A DNA stretch of 64,000 bases, taken from NCBI RefSeq assembly GCF_028372415.1, contig NC_092874.1, positions 61,069,865 through 61,133,864 on the forward strand, written 5' to 3'. Positions 34,490 through 46,084 of this stretch are shown one piece after another. The notes under the pieces are model-generated. The model saw nothing but the letters and a program-made list of their open reading frames with translations. It did not search any database and was not told the origin of the DNA. The stretch's first letter is position 1; every line of letters begins with the position of its first letter. Made by a program: the position numbers and the translations under genes. This DNA comes from Notamacropus eugenii (lineage: Eukaryota; Chordata; Mammalia; Diprotodontia; Macropodidae).

Positions 34490-34651
34490 AGGTCATCGAA
34501 GTTTTGAGAGAATTAAGGACAGAATGGGAGAGGTGGTAGTCAGAAGCAAAAGACTTTTGAGGAGAGATAGAGTGAAAGGGGGAGAGAAAAAGACAAGGGG
34601 AGGGAGGAAGAGGGAGGAGAAGAGAGAGAGAGACAGAGAGGGAGAGAGAGG

Positions 34652-34725
<74 letters not shown>

Positions 34726-36500
34726 TGAAGGGAAATACACAGTTAGTAATCACATCTATGAATGTGAATAGGAAGAATTGACCATGAATTGGAAGTAGAT
34801 AGCAGAGTGGATTAAAAATCAGAATACTATAATATGTTTACAAGGAACACATTTGAAACAGAGAGAGATACACATGGAAATCAAAGAATTAATGAAAACA
34901 AATGTGAGGTAAAGTGGACTAGTCATGTCAGACCTCAAACTATAGTCTGAGTGACAATCATCAAAACTATCTGGTACTGGCTAAGAAACAGAGTGATGAA
35001 TCAGTGGAATAGATTAGGTACACAAGACACAGTAGTAAATGACTATAGTAATCTAGGGTTTGGTAACCCCAAAGACCCAGCTTTTGAGACATGATCTATT
35101 TGACAAAAACTGCTAGGAAAACTGGAAAAGAATATACCAGAAACTAGGTATAAACCAATATCTTATACTATATTTCAAGACAAGGTCAAAATAGTACATA
35201 ATTTAGAAATAAAGTTGATACCATAATCAAATTAGGAGAGTAAGGAATATTTTGCCTGCCTGTTCTAGGAGGAAGGGAAGAATTTTTGACCAAACTAGAG
35301 ATAGAGAGCATTGTAAGATATAACATGGATGATTTTAATTATATTAAATTAAAAAGGTTTTGCGCAAACAAAACCAATGCAGCCAAGATTAGAAGGAAAG
35401 CAGAAAGCCGAAAAAATTTTTACAGCAAGTATCTCTAATAAAGGCCTCATTTCTCAAATATATAGAAAACTGAATCTAATTCATAAAAATATGTCTTTCC
35501 CCAATTTATAAATCATCAAAGGATATGAACAGCAGATTTCAGACAAAGAAATCAAAGCTCTCTATGGGAATATAAAAAAACAAATTCTCTAACCCACTAT
35601 TGATTAGAGAGATGCAAATTAAAACAACTCAGAGTACCACCTCACTTCTATCAGATTGGTTAATATGACAGAAAAGGAAAATAATAAATGTGGGGGGGAG
35701 TGGCAAAACTGGGACAGTAATGCAAGATTGATGGGGTTGTGAACTGATCCAATCATTCTGGAGAGCAAATTGGAACTATGCCCAAAGAGCAACCAAATTG
35801 TGCATACTTTTTGATCCAATAACACCACTAGTAGTTCTATACACAAGGACATTTTTTAAATGGGAAAAAAAAACTAGTTGTACAAAAATATTTATAGGCA
35901 GCTCTTTTTTTGTAGTAGCTGGAAGAATTCTACATTGGGGATACTTATCAATTGGGGAACAGACTGAACAAGTTATGCTATAGGATTTTAATGGAATACT
36001 ATTTTACTATAAGAAATAATAAGCAGAATGATTTCAGAAAAAAACTAGGAAAGACTTAAACAAACCGAGACAAAGTGAAGTAAGCAGAACCAGGAGAACA
36101 TTGTATGCAGTGACAGCAATATTTTACAGTGATCAGCTGTGAATAACTTAGCTTTTCTTAGCAATACAACAATCCAAGACAATTCCAAAGGACTCAGGAT
36201 GAAAAATGATATCCACACTCAGAGAAAGAACTGATAAACTCTGAATGTAGATTGAAGCATACTATTTTTCACTTTTTTTCGTTTTCCCCCTTTTTGTCAG
36301 TTTCTTTTACATGACTAATGTGAAAATGTTTTACATGACCGCACATATATGACCTACATCAAATTGCTTACCAGCTTCAAGAGTGGGGAGGTAAGGGAAG
36401 GAAAAAGAAAATTTGGAACCCAGTTTTTTTTAAATGAATGCTTACAATGTCTTTCCATGAGATTGAGAAAAATGAAACATTTTAAAAATAAAATGAAGAA
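34490..36500 (+). mobile_element. Internally deleted L1 element
   Basis: Plus-strand L1 with a purine-rich stretch (34490-34722) and then an ORF2 start (34725: MKGNTQLVITSMNVN). It continues with a degenerate endonuclease beginning (AEWIKNQN-, LQGTHLKQREIH-like) to about 34890. By 34920 the sequence is already the far C-terminal part of ORF2 (SDLKL, ...LSGTG). The rest runs collinearly through MQIKTT (about 35610), the C-terminal Cys region, and ggaatactattttactataagaaat (35993) to the 3' UTR. A tail gaaaatttggaaccc and an AATAAA at 36487 end it. Compared with L1 in general, roughly 2.5 kb coding for most of EN and all of RT is missing. Many stops are present. Confidence 0.8.
34621..34720. 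repeat. (GA)n microsatellite
   Basis: About 100 bp of nearly pure GA repeats in the purine-rich part of the L1. It produces RERERE and SLSLSL open frames on the two strands, which are not genes. Confidence 0.95.
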
Positions 36501-37020
36501 TGTCTGATTTTTAAAAATTTCTGAGATTTATTGTCCATCTACAGTGCTTTGCCTAAGATAAACGTAATGGACCAACTTTGCGGGTTTCATATCTAAATTG
36601 AGAGAGTCTAAAAAGGAAAATTTCTCATGTCCTTTGTATTCCCTCCTTTTTAGGTAAGTAGGCTAAATTATTTTATTGATTATTGATCTCAGTTGGGAGA
36701 CTTTCTTGGTTTGAGACATCTTAGGACTTCTCAATCTACTGGCAATCTCTCTAGACTAGCTAGATCAGGAACACGTATCTGAATCATTTGACAAAATGTT
36801 TTCACACATTCGGAGTCTCACAAACTTAGAGATTTCATCATATCTACCCACTCCAGATCCAACCCAGTACATGAATTGCAGCCATCTTCCTCATACATAA
36901 CTCTTAAGTATACCATTTCTCCCATCCTTCTTCTTACTTCTTTGATTGAGAATAGTAATGAACTCAATATCATCATTGCTGGAATGGATATGTCAATCAA
37001 TTCCCCTATGATTTTATTCA
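36501..37020. other. Unrecognised DNA between L1 and LTR
   Basis: 520 bp without a nameable feature. The overlapping 68-69 residue frames on both strands lack motifs. Confidence 0.4.
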
Positions 37021-37025
37021 CCATC
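37021..37025. repeat. Solo LTR target-site duplication, left
   Basis: ccatc, repeated at 37567-37571. Confidence 0.65.
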
Positions 37026-37566
37026 TGTCATGTTAATGGGATTAAAGGAGATCTTCTCCACCTATCAAGGGAAGTTGGATTATAGATTTGTAGGAATTAA
37101 CACATCTTTTGTGAATGAGGCATTGGTTCTCAAGGGTTATGATGTCCTCTGGCTCTAAAAAATGTATAAATACTCTGATGTGAGGTTTTACTTTAGGGCT
37201 TACTCATTGGAAGAGTTTGTTTGGCCAGACAAGACTCTGGGCAGCTGCTAAGGAGTGTCCCCAGCTTTGAAAATATAGATGTTGGTACTTCTCTTTCTGA
37301 TAACTATGTATATATAGTCAGACAGTTACCTGTTGATCTGTGATGTATGTCAGATAGTTGTAAGCCATCTGTTGAGTCTGATTTCTCTGTATTTTATCTG
37401 AAGCTCATGGTATTGACTTTTCCCCCTGAACTAAGTGAATGATATATTGCTTGATTAAAGTGATTGTTGACCCCTCAAAAGTTACAATGTCTTCCTTTTA
37501 GAAATGCAGATCTAAGAACTTTTGACAGCAGGCCTTCCTGTATGTGTCAGAGTGCTTGCTTTTACA
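37026..37566 (+). mobile_element. Solo LTR of an endogenous retrovirus-like element (copy 2)
   Basis: 541 bp beginning TGTCATG and ending TTTTACA, flanked by an exact 5-bp direct repeat, ccatc (37021-37025 and 37567-37571). A TATA-like tgtataaatac lies near 37165, and gattaaagtgattg near 37455 may serve as polyadenylation signal. It aligns over its length with the LTR at 12788-13407. There is no adjoining gag, pol or env, so this is a solo LTR left by recombination. A 5-bp duplication suits ERVL or some ERV1 groups. The family name is unknown to me. Confidence 0.75.
37160..37171 (+). promoter_or_regulatory. TATA-like box in solo LTR
   Basis: tgtataaatac in the LTR middle, the expected place for the U3 core promoter. 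The equivalent segment of copy 1 is a CA repeat. Confidence 0.45.
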
Positions 37567-37571
37567 CCATC
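37567..37571. repeat. Solo LTR target-site duplication, right
   Basis: ccatc, exact copy of the left repeat. Confidence 0.65.
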
Positions 37572-37589
37572 CTTATGATTTTTCATGCC

Positions 37590-37750
37590 AAATGCCTCTC
37601 TCCTTTGTGCACTCCATTCCTCTATCAGAATATAAGGTTCTTGAGCGCTAGGAGTATCTCTCTTTTTGCATTTTTGTCTCCAACACTTAGCACAGTGCCT
37701 GGCACATAGTAAGCACTTAAAGTGTCTTTTTTCCCCATTCATTCATTCAC
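37590..37750 (+). repeat. L2 3'-end fragment
   Basis: Sense L2 terminus: agaatataaggttcttgagcgctaggag, ccaacacttagcacagtgcctggcacatagtaagcac, then the attcattcattc tail. Confidence 0.75.
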
Positions 37751-38059
37751 TTTAACTTTGGTCATCCTATTTTGACTCCTTGTATTTACTGATCCTCTTT
37801 CTAAAGGATCAGGCAATAATTTGTCCCTGTCAAATGACAGTATAATTTCATTAATATCATGCTTTGGAAAAAAAAAAAAAAGGAAAATATATATTTCTGA
37901 GCTTCATGGTTCCTTTGACTAGAAGATTCCCTCCAAAATCTAGCTTGACTTTTATTTATCATCTATTTAATAATATATTTTAAATTGATATCAAAATTAT
38001 TGGGCTTTTTCTGGACTCTACACTTTCCTTCCTTTCTGAAAATTGAACCAATTGATCAG

Positions 38060-39130
38060 TCTAGTCCCTAAACTGTTCCTTATCCCATTAACCACATTGA
38101 ATATTCATGTCTTCTCTTCTCTCCTCAAGCCTACCATGCTGCCTTCTCAGCTAAGGATATCTCATTTTTTCAGTGAAAAAAAATGAGGTTACTTGTCTAG
38201 AACTCTTATTCTACCCTTTTTCATATCTTATATCACACTGATATTATTGAGAATCTCCTCATTAACCATAGTCTTTTATGAAGGATCATTTTTCTTGTTG
38301 AAGCCAGCTCATTCCTATGTACTCTTGATTCAATCCTCACTCATTTTCTCCAGAAGTCTGCTTTACTACATACCCACAACCTCTACTATCCAATTTCTCC
38401 CTATCTGCAATCTCTCCCTCTTTACTCGGATATTATCATTCAATTGAAACTGCTCCCTACAAAATTGCCAGTGATCTCTTAATCACTAAATGCAATGGTC
38501 CTTTCTCAATCCTCAACCTTCTTAATATCTCTGTAGCTTTACTTTTGCTGTTCACCTTCTCTTCCTACTCACCTTCTGGTCTCTACTGGTTCTCCTCTCA
38601 TTCTGATCGTTTCTTTCAGCGTCCTTGCCATATAGTCTTTTATTTCATTGCCATTAACTGCACATAATCCCTAAAGTTCTGTCCTGGATATTCTTTGATT
38701 TGTCTCTCTCTATTCTCTTATGTGGTGAACTCATCATCTCTCATAGGTTCAATTATCATATATGTTCATGATGCTCAGATTTATATATTCACACTCTGAG
38801 CCTTTCTCCTGGGTCCAACATCACCACTTGATCATTACACATTTTGACCTGAGATGCCCATAGAACCTCAAAGTCAACATGCCCAACACAGAACCCATTA
38901 GCCTTTTCCCAACCTACTTCTTCATAGCTTCCCTATCATTGATTGGTAAGAGCATTTTTCTCTGTCTGGTCACTTCAGTTCAAATCCTAGATGTCATCCT
39001 TGACTCACTCTCTTTTATTGACTCCACATATCCAATCGGTTGTCAATCTTGTCATTTTTGCTTTTACTGCATCTCTCATCTACATTCCTCTCTAATTATG
39101 GTCACTGCCCTAGTTCAGGAAGACCAATAA
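38060..39130 (+). mobile_element. L2 LINE fragment (ORF2 region)
   Basis: About 1 kb of sense L2 ORF2 in decayed form. Recognisable points: caaaattgccagtgatctcttaatcac, tcattatacacattttgacctgag, cctcaaagtcaacatgcccaacacagaaccc (Leu-Asn-Met-Pro-Asn-Thr-Glu stretch) and atcctagatgtcatccttgactcactctc (LDVILDSLSF). ccctagttcagg follows at 39108. The 83-residue frame at 38879-39130 is therefore an L2 fragment, not a gene. Stops and frame changes are numerous. Confidence 0.7.
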
Positions 39131-39784
39131 TCAAGCTTAAACACTCTTTTTTGGAGAGAGAAATCTCCTCCAAATCATAGAAATCTCCCATCACTTATAT
39201 CTTGTCTGCATGCCAGATGTATGACTTATTTTCTTAGTGAATTTGGTTCTTTTTTTCCCTGTGCAGGTGGTCTGCAATATACAATCATGACAATACTGCT
39301 TCTGTTTCTGCTTCTTTTGGTATCCACCCAAATACTCAATTTCCATCACATTGCTTGGTCTATTACACAACTTGCTAACAAGCAAATTGCTCTTTGCCCT
39401 CCATGTTTCTTCCCTTTCTACCTATTCCATCTTTAACATGTCTCATTATATTTTAGTGCTCATCATTTTTGTTCTAAAAAATTTGTCATTAGTACTACCA
39501 TTTTTAAACAATGTTTATACAGTTGGAGCTATCTGGAAGGTAGCAATAGGGTGACCTCAGAAGTTGATTTCTGGTAAAGCTGCAACTCATTGTGGCAACA
39601 GTCATGAGAACAAGGAATGAAGTGGTAGCTAGAAGCTACTTTTTTGTCAAACATCCACAGATATTCTCTCACATAGGGCTATCCCCAGTAAGAATATGAA
39701 ATCAATATCTGTCAACTTATTCACCCATTAGCCTTTCAAATCCCAAAGTAAAGAATATTTACTGTAGTTGTAAAAAAATACACT
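39131..39784. other. Unrecognised intergenic DNA
   Basis: Possibly still decayed L2 on its left side; no gene or clear repeat was recognised. Confidence 0.35.
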
Positions 39785-39865
39785 TATACATATATACAAT
39801 ATATATATATATACACACATGTATACACGCATACAAATATATACATACAATGTATGTATAATTTT
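39785..39865. repeat. TATA/CATA-rich microsatellite
   Basis: Imperfect atatat, acacacat and atacata units. Confidence 0.8.
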
Positions 39866-40139
39866 ATTTATATTTGCTTTGCACAACTAGTTTTGACATA
39901 ATGTGGGACTTCCCATTTCTCCTCCTCATCATAATTATTTCCTTTAGTGTCTTCAGAATTAATAACACCATCTTGGCTGATATGTTTCACTTAAAAATAC
40001 ACCTATGGAGGCACAGAAGTGAGTAATGTGTGCTCCTCCACACCACATTTTCCCCTGACACACTAGGAGCAAATTGTAAATCACATTGTCACCACCATCT
40101 GAGATACTACCAACATGACTGCAGTTTGGAGTGAGCAAA

Positions 40140-40305
40140 CCAGGAGAGAGGGAGGTAGGGAAGGAAGAAGGGAGGGAGGGGAAAAATGAGTGAAAGAGAG
40201 GGGAGGAGAGGGGGGAAAGAGGAAGAGACAGAGAGACAGGGAGGGAGAGGGAGAAGGAGAAGGGGGAGATAGAGCAAGGGAGAGGGAGAAGGGAAGGAAA
40301 GAAAG
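40140..40305. repeat. Purine-rich (GGGA/GAGA)n tract
   Basis: About 165 bp of almost pure A/G on the plus strand, with gggagg, gagaga and aaggaag units. Confidence 0.9.
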
Positions 40306-40369
40306 AAATGGTGCTAAGTTACATCTGAGTTACAGGTGCATAAGCCTTTAGTAGTAGACACATTCATAG

Positions 40370-40560
40370 TGTCATATGTTTACAGTTTTAAGGAACATTA
40401 CAGGGCATGTAGTTCAAGTCTTCATTTTATACATGAGAACACTAAGACCCAGGGAGTAACATTTAAGATCACATCGCAAATAAGAGACAAAGGCATGATT
40501 CGAACATACATGGTCTTACTTCAAATGCAGTGCTTTTTCCAGCATCTCCCTAGGTAAAAT
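40370..40560 (-). repeat. MIR-like SINE
   Basis: Reversed SINE: cagggcatgtagttcaagtc, ttcattttatacatgagaacac, aagatcacatcgcaaataag, aatgcagtgctttttccagcat. Confidence 0.55.
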
Positions 40561-41044
40561 CTACCCTGCCCTCCATTCTTGTTGATAGTTTAAACCCTTT
40601 TGTCCTTTTACATCTTTACTCATTTTGCTCCATCATTCTTCTTTTTTAAGTCTTCTCTCTTTTAATGCTTTATTTACTTTTATCACTCCTTAACAACTTG
40701 ACTATTATCAAAACCATTTTTTTTTGGAGAAATTTTGTCATTATACCACAAGCTGGGAGCTCTGCCTATAGTTTGTTTTCCCAATCCTACATACTGTAAG
40801 AAGTTCTTTGTCTCCTCAAGGTCCCATGTGTAGGCAGGAATGAGTCAGAACTAAGGTATACTATTTCATATATTGTTATGGCTTTTGTAGTGAGCAGAAG
40901 TCATTTTTCACTTAACCAATACTGGTTTTTACTGATTCTAATTAAAGAAAAAATAAATATACTTCAATCTATCTTCCGCTAGAAGTAAACAAATACTGTA
41001 GGATTGGATTGTTTCAAGATACCTTAAATTACACATAAATAATT

Positions 41045-42050
41045 CCATCGGTTCCCAATTGGCTTCCATAGAGTTTCCAAAGCAGATCCTCTAAAATTCC
41101 TCTTTTTCTAGTCTCCAGAGACCATTGTCCTTTCACAAGATGATCATTTCCCTAATATTTTAATAAGGTCAAACCATTTAATCTAGGTTTCTTCAACTAT
41201 TTTTATCCATTTCTTTAACCACAATAGCTTTACTCATCCTCTCTTCTCTTCCTGTAGTCTCAGAAAGTAAGATTACTTTCCTCCTTCCCTAGGTGTCCTA
41301 CTTGCTTTCTCACATCCTCTCAAACCTTCTTACTCCATCAATCATCCACACTCTTGGATCTTGAATTTCTCCCTGTCTTGTTTCTTCCTCCTTTTTTCTA
41401 TAAACACTCCATTTCATTTTTTAAAAATCACTTAACTCTGATAACTTTCTCATGCAATTACTCTGTCTTCCACCTGCCTTCTCATAATCAGCCCCTAGAA
41501 ACACTAGCCTATATTTTCTTCACCAGTTCTTCATATTTACCCTGAAACTGCACGCCCTCTCTTTTTCATTTACATTTCTTTATTTAAATCACTCTTTACA
41601 AAGTCACTAAATGGCCTCCTATCACCAGATGTAATTTTTTTTCTCAGTCCTCTTGCTTATTGACAGTCAATAGTATTTTACAATGTTAATCTTCCCTTTC
41701 AGTTAGATAAATGTCTTAAGGTCAGGGATACTTTCAATACTGTATTTGTATCCTCAATACCCAGCACATAGAAGATGCATAGTAAATATCTGGTAAATGG
41801 AATTGAATTCTTCTTTGACATCTATGATCTTGCTCTATCCTATTACCTACTTGCTCATTCCTCTACCTTCACCTACTTCCTCTCAGACTTATCTTTTTTT
41901 TTTCACTCATTCATTTTCATCCTTGGGGCTTTCAAATGTGGAGATCTTGGGAAGCTCTCTTCTCACCTCCTTTCTCATATTGTGTATGTCCTCCCTTGGC
42001 AACCTTATCCGTGCCCATAATTTCAATGCTTACCTCTATGAAAATGGTTA
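41045..42050 (+). mobile_element. L2 LINE fragments
   Basis: Sense L2 in several pieces. 41045-41130 is a gttcccaattggcttccatag block; about 41590-41690 has tcactaaatggcctcctatcacc and ttctcagtcctcttgcttattgacag. 41705-41795 is a 3' terminus (aatacccagcacatagaagatgc) and 41815-42050 another internal piece ending aatttcaatgcttacctctat. The overlapping 81 and 84 residue frames at 41775-42051 belong to this. Boundaries are rough. Confidence 0.55.
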
Positions 42051-42434
42051 AACTGAAAGGATAGAGTGGATTGATTATATTCTGAGAAGGGACTGTGTAA
42101 CCAAGCTCAAGAAGTCAGGATACACTTAATAACTGGATTTATTCTTCCTCAATTAAAAATGGAAAAGCATCTCAAACTTACTTCATCATAAGCCAATTTC
42201 TTTTCATACTGTACAACAATAAATATAAATGAATCCCCGATTCTTTTCTGTATTCACTCCCTTTTACCACAGGAGTCCTGTTCTGTAATCTCAATTTATC
42301 CTGGCATGAATTTACATTGGTCCCATATTATAGTTCCTATCAAAGATTATATCATTCAGTGATCAGAGTGTTAATAATTGGACTCTTAATTATACTCCAA
42401 GGATGACAGGACAGAATTTCCAAAAGCTCCCATC

Positions 42435-42670
42435 CCTAGATGGCTTTAATATTTATAAAGCCCTTTATAGACATTAGTTCATTTGTTCCCCCTGTGAGGT
42501 AGCTACTACACATATTGTTATCATGTGCACTTTACAAATGAGGGAACTGGATTTCAGAGAAGTTAGGTGGTTTGGACATGATCACAAAGCTAGTGTAGCA
42601 GGACTCAAACTCAGATCTCTGCTTACTCCAAGTCAGGACTTTCCCCACTATACCACTTTGCCTAAATCTT
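42435..42670 (-). repeat. MIR SINE
   Basis: Reversed MIR, near full length: taaagccctttatagacattagttcatttg, actttacaaatgagggaactgg, gatcacaaagctagtgtagcaggactcaaactcag, cactataccactttgcct. Confidence 0.7.
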
Positions 42671-43059
42671 CTCCAAATGTCTTGATCAGTTCACATTTGA
42701 CTAAGACAGTTGACCTTCAGTCACTGGGGAAAATAGCAAGCATAATCACTGGGTAGATGGTATCTACAAGGAAGGGAAAATGCATATGAAGCAGAATGTT
42801 GACTAGTCAACATATCAAAACAGAGACTCTCTTATCAAAAAAAGTTCCCTTGAGAGCCCAGACTACACAGTTAGAATTTTCCCTGAGTCAGAATCTCTTT
42901 TCATAAACAACTGGATCCACCAATTCTATCTCCATTTACGTCAGCCACCACTCTTCCTCATTAAATTTTTCCATGACATACCGTCTCCACAATCATGTAA
43001 TGCTGGCATAAGTCAGCTATTTCCCAATCTAATTTCTATGAAATGGAGTCAAACTACTT

Positions 43060-43290
43060 CATTGCTGTGGTATAATAGTGACAAGAGGTTTGGACTTGAA
43101 GTCAGGAAGATGAGTTGCTTCTGGACACTGACACTAGCTATGTATACAGAAGAGTTGTTTAAACTCTCTGAGGTTCAGTATCCTCTGGGAAATGGAAGTA
43201 ATAAGCCTACCTCATATTTTTTATGAAATAACAAGATAAGGCAGATAAAGTACTTTATAAACTCTAAGGAGTTGATCCTTAAAATTATCA
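43060..43290 (+). repeat. MIR SINE
   Basis: Sense MIR: ggtttggacttgaagtcagg, gacactagctatgtatacag, ggttcagtatcctctgggaaatgg, ataagcctacctcat, gataaagtactttataaactc. Confidence 0.65.
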
Positions 43291-44149
43291 ATTTGCAAAT
43301 ATCAACAATGATAACGTTTGTGTTGTTTCCTTTACAAGCTTGCAATGATTTTGCTCCTTTGTATTCATGTAGTTAATTGCACATACCAATTTCTAGAGTT
43401 GAATTAGCCCAGTGTGGTTTTGTGGGATTCTGACTATTCTGTTGAGGGCTTCCTTTTCCCTTACCTGTTTGTCGGTGCTAGACTTGACAATCATCTTCAA
43501 AATGAACCTTGCATTTGCTTTGTCTTAAGAAGTATGACTTGTAGTGAGGTCAAAAAGGGGGAGGAGGGGCAGTAATCTTTCTATATTCCAAGCACAGTCA
43601 GATTCTCTACCATATTGCTTTCAGTAAGGAAAATGTATCATCTTCCTGAGACATGATGGAAACAGTGACATAGATATATCAATGATGCTTAATATAGATA
43701 TGACAGAAGAAGCTGTCAAGTTTTTTTATATATGAATCTCATTTGAGGAAACCTTGAAATTGAAAAGTGGGGGAAAAAAGCAGAAGATTTCTGGGAAAGT
43801 AAATCAGGGGTTTATTGCTATCACTAAAACCCTTTCCACAGTAATTCATATTCTGGGATTCAAGGGATGTAGGTCATCTTCTCAACTGTGTAATTAACTC
43901 TTGTATCTGTAAGCAAGTTTATAAAAATCTTTAGAACTCTGCTGCCTCCTTTACAAAAGAGGATGGAGGGAATTCTAAGGTGCTTTCTTCCTCTACCATT
44001 TTATGACTGAAACTGTGAGCTCCACCAATGCATTTGACAAATGTTTCATTTAACAACTATATAAGAAGGATCCATGATTTATTTAACCAGTATAAAGAGT
44101 TCCTGATGTGGAAATTCTCTTCATTGATACTGATTCCACCCTATGAATG
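43291..44149. other. Unrecognised intergenic DNA
   Basis: No gene or named repeat was seen. Confidence 0.4.
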
Positions 44150-44290
44150 GTTTAGCAGTTTTTAAAGGAAGTTCAGTGACTTATCTAGGGTCACATAGCT
44201 GATAAGTGCCATTGGTGCCATTTGAACTCAGATCTTCCTGACTTCAAAGCAACACTGTATTCAATGTTGTCTCTACAGGGTACCAAAGGG
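44150..44290 (-). repeat. MIR-like SINE
   Basis: Reversed SINE: cagtgacttatctagggtcacatagctgataag, tttgaactcagatcttcctgac, tattcaatgttgtctc. Confidence 0.65.
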
Positions 44291-44879
44291 TCTTACTGAA
44301 GGTTTAAGCTTCAAAAATTTTAAGAGCTTAAGCCTACATTAAGTCTTTTTGGACATCTTCTATTTGCCTAGCAAATTCTTCAAAATAAAAAAGTACAAGG
44401 AATAGTTTCTTCTTTATGGATAATAGGATCTGTCTTATACCTCAGGAATAGCGTGATGATGATCACACAAGATGATATATATGAAAATATTCATATTTTT
44501 GTAACCAGATAAACACATCTTGGGAATATATATTCCCTGGTGTGGTCTTTTGCATTAGGGAAGAGAATGTTCAGCTGACCTTTCAGGGTGCCCTTTTGTC
44601 CTTGAAGTCCATTATTTCTGGGAATCCACTATCAAGAAAACAACCCAAACAACACAGGTGGTAAGGAAGCTGGCCCAGGAAGTGATTTATTTATAAACAG
44701 AGCACTAGCTTTTGGCAGCTAAATCAGAGTTTGAAAGACAAAATTAAAAGTTATGACATTCCATGTGCATAATGATGTAGTTTCATATTTTGAATATTCT
44801 TCCAAGGGTACATTCTCAATTTTTAAGGAATGCTAATATTTACTGTAGAATAAGGACTAGAATTGTGGTTACGTTGCCA
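44291..44879. other. Unrecognised intergenic DNA
   Basis: No gene or named repeat was seen. Confidence 0.35.
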
Positions 44880-45299
44880 TAGTGAACTACCAAGCAAGGA
44901 AACTACCTCTGCTACTGATAGGGTACAGACTCTGGGAACCTCTCTGAACTCTCCTTGAATCTTCATACTTAATCTGACTTTTCATATCCAAATCTGTTAC
45001 CCTTAACCTAGCCTGGCCCTCCATTGTCTGTTACCTCTGGATTGCCTCTAGCAGTTTCCCACCCTTGATCACATCAGAATTCCACTCATTTGATTTGGGA
45101 CCTGTAGTTCCCCCCTCCATTTAAGATCCTCCTTGGACTCCTCCTCAAGATCCTCCCCAGAGGACTAGACCACCCCCAGATGCCTCCCACAGACTTTCTG
45201 TATGTAAGATCCTTCTTGTCTCCATGAAGGTGCACAGATTCAATCTGGCTCAGAATTAATCTAGCTCAGATTCTGTCTGGTCAGTTTGTTACTACAAGC
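44880..45299 (+). mobile_element. Possible LTR-like repeat
   Basis: The composition differs from its surroundings: C-rich with short aligned 'aagatcctcc' repeats at 45123-45160. It is followed by tatgtaagatccttcttgtctcc and a TGG/CAG-rich end (ctggctcagaatt, ctagctcagattc), closing with gtttgttactacaagca. This resembles the U3-R-U5 order of a retroviral LTR. I could not find a flanking duplication or internal viral region, so the call is tentative. Confidence 0.3.
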
Positions 45300-45504
45300 A
45301 TTGCATTTGGTGAGTCTCCTTAAGAGTTAACCCAATATGGCAAATCTTTAATGAAATTTGCTTTTCTTTAGCTGTAAGAAGTCTTGGATCAAATTCATTC
45401 AGGCAGGACCCAGGGAGTTGGTATTTAGGAGCCCCAAGCACTCCAAGTCTCAACATATGGTTCCCTGACCGCAACACTATTATACAGATCAACATCTTCT
45501 CTAT

Positions 45505-45655
45505 ACCTTATCTTAAAGAGTTGTATTGAGTACTGAGAAGTTAAGTGATTGGATCAAGGTTGCATAGCTATTATGTGTCACAGGTCAGTATTGAATCCAG
45601 GTCTTCCAGGTTTCAAGACCACCTCACTTTCCACTAGGGAATACTGCCTCTCCTA
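45505..45655 (-). repeat. MIR-like SINE
   Basis: Reversed SINE: agaagttaagtgattggatcaaggttgcatagctatt, attgaatccaggtcttccagg, actttccactagggaatactgcctct. Confidence 0.6.
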
Positions 45656-46084
45656 ATATTACTTTACATAAATTCAGACTTTTCTTAGTTATACTGATGT
45701 AAGATATCATCATTGGCTCCAACTCAGTAGAATTATGCAGTGAGAATTCAAATAATGGGACCATTTCAAAGATTCATTATTTACCTTAATTGGGATATAG
45801 CTGTAAATGATTTTAAATATGTCACTATTAAATAGCATTTTTATCATAACTAACTGGATGGATAAGCAATTTCTGGACACTGTTGGATTCTGAGAAAATA
45901 CCAAGAGCTGTTACCATGGAAGTCTACTTTTTTATCTTGATAATTCTTTGATCTTTTTGATACACATTGGAGGCATCCATGAGGGGAATATATCAATAGG
46001 GAAGAGGTAGATTTTTATAAGTGATATTCAATAATAATTTAAAGATTTACTGTCACTTGACATTGCTATTACTTCTGCCTAGGT

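Noticed and set aside
34383..34781. 132-residue Arg/Glu-rich frame and opposite Ser/Leu-rich frames
   Set aside because: They are translations of a (GA)n repeat and adjoining L1 sequence.
12788..37566. The two related LTRs as the ends of one provirus
   Set aside because: They are 24 kb apart with unrelated elements between them, and the second has its own 5-bp duplication, so they are separate insertions.
38879..39130. 83-residue frame as a membrane protein fragment
   Set aside because: It corresponds to L2 ORF2 (NMPNTEP, LDVILDSLSF), so its hydrophobic look is incidental.
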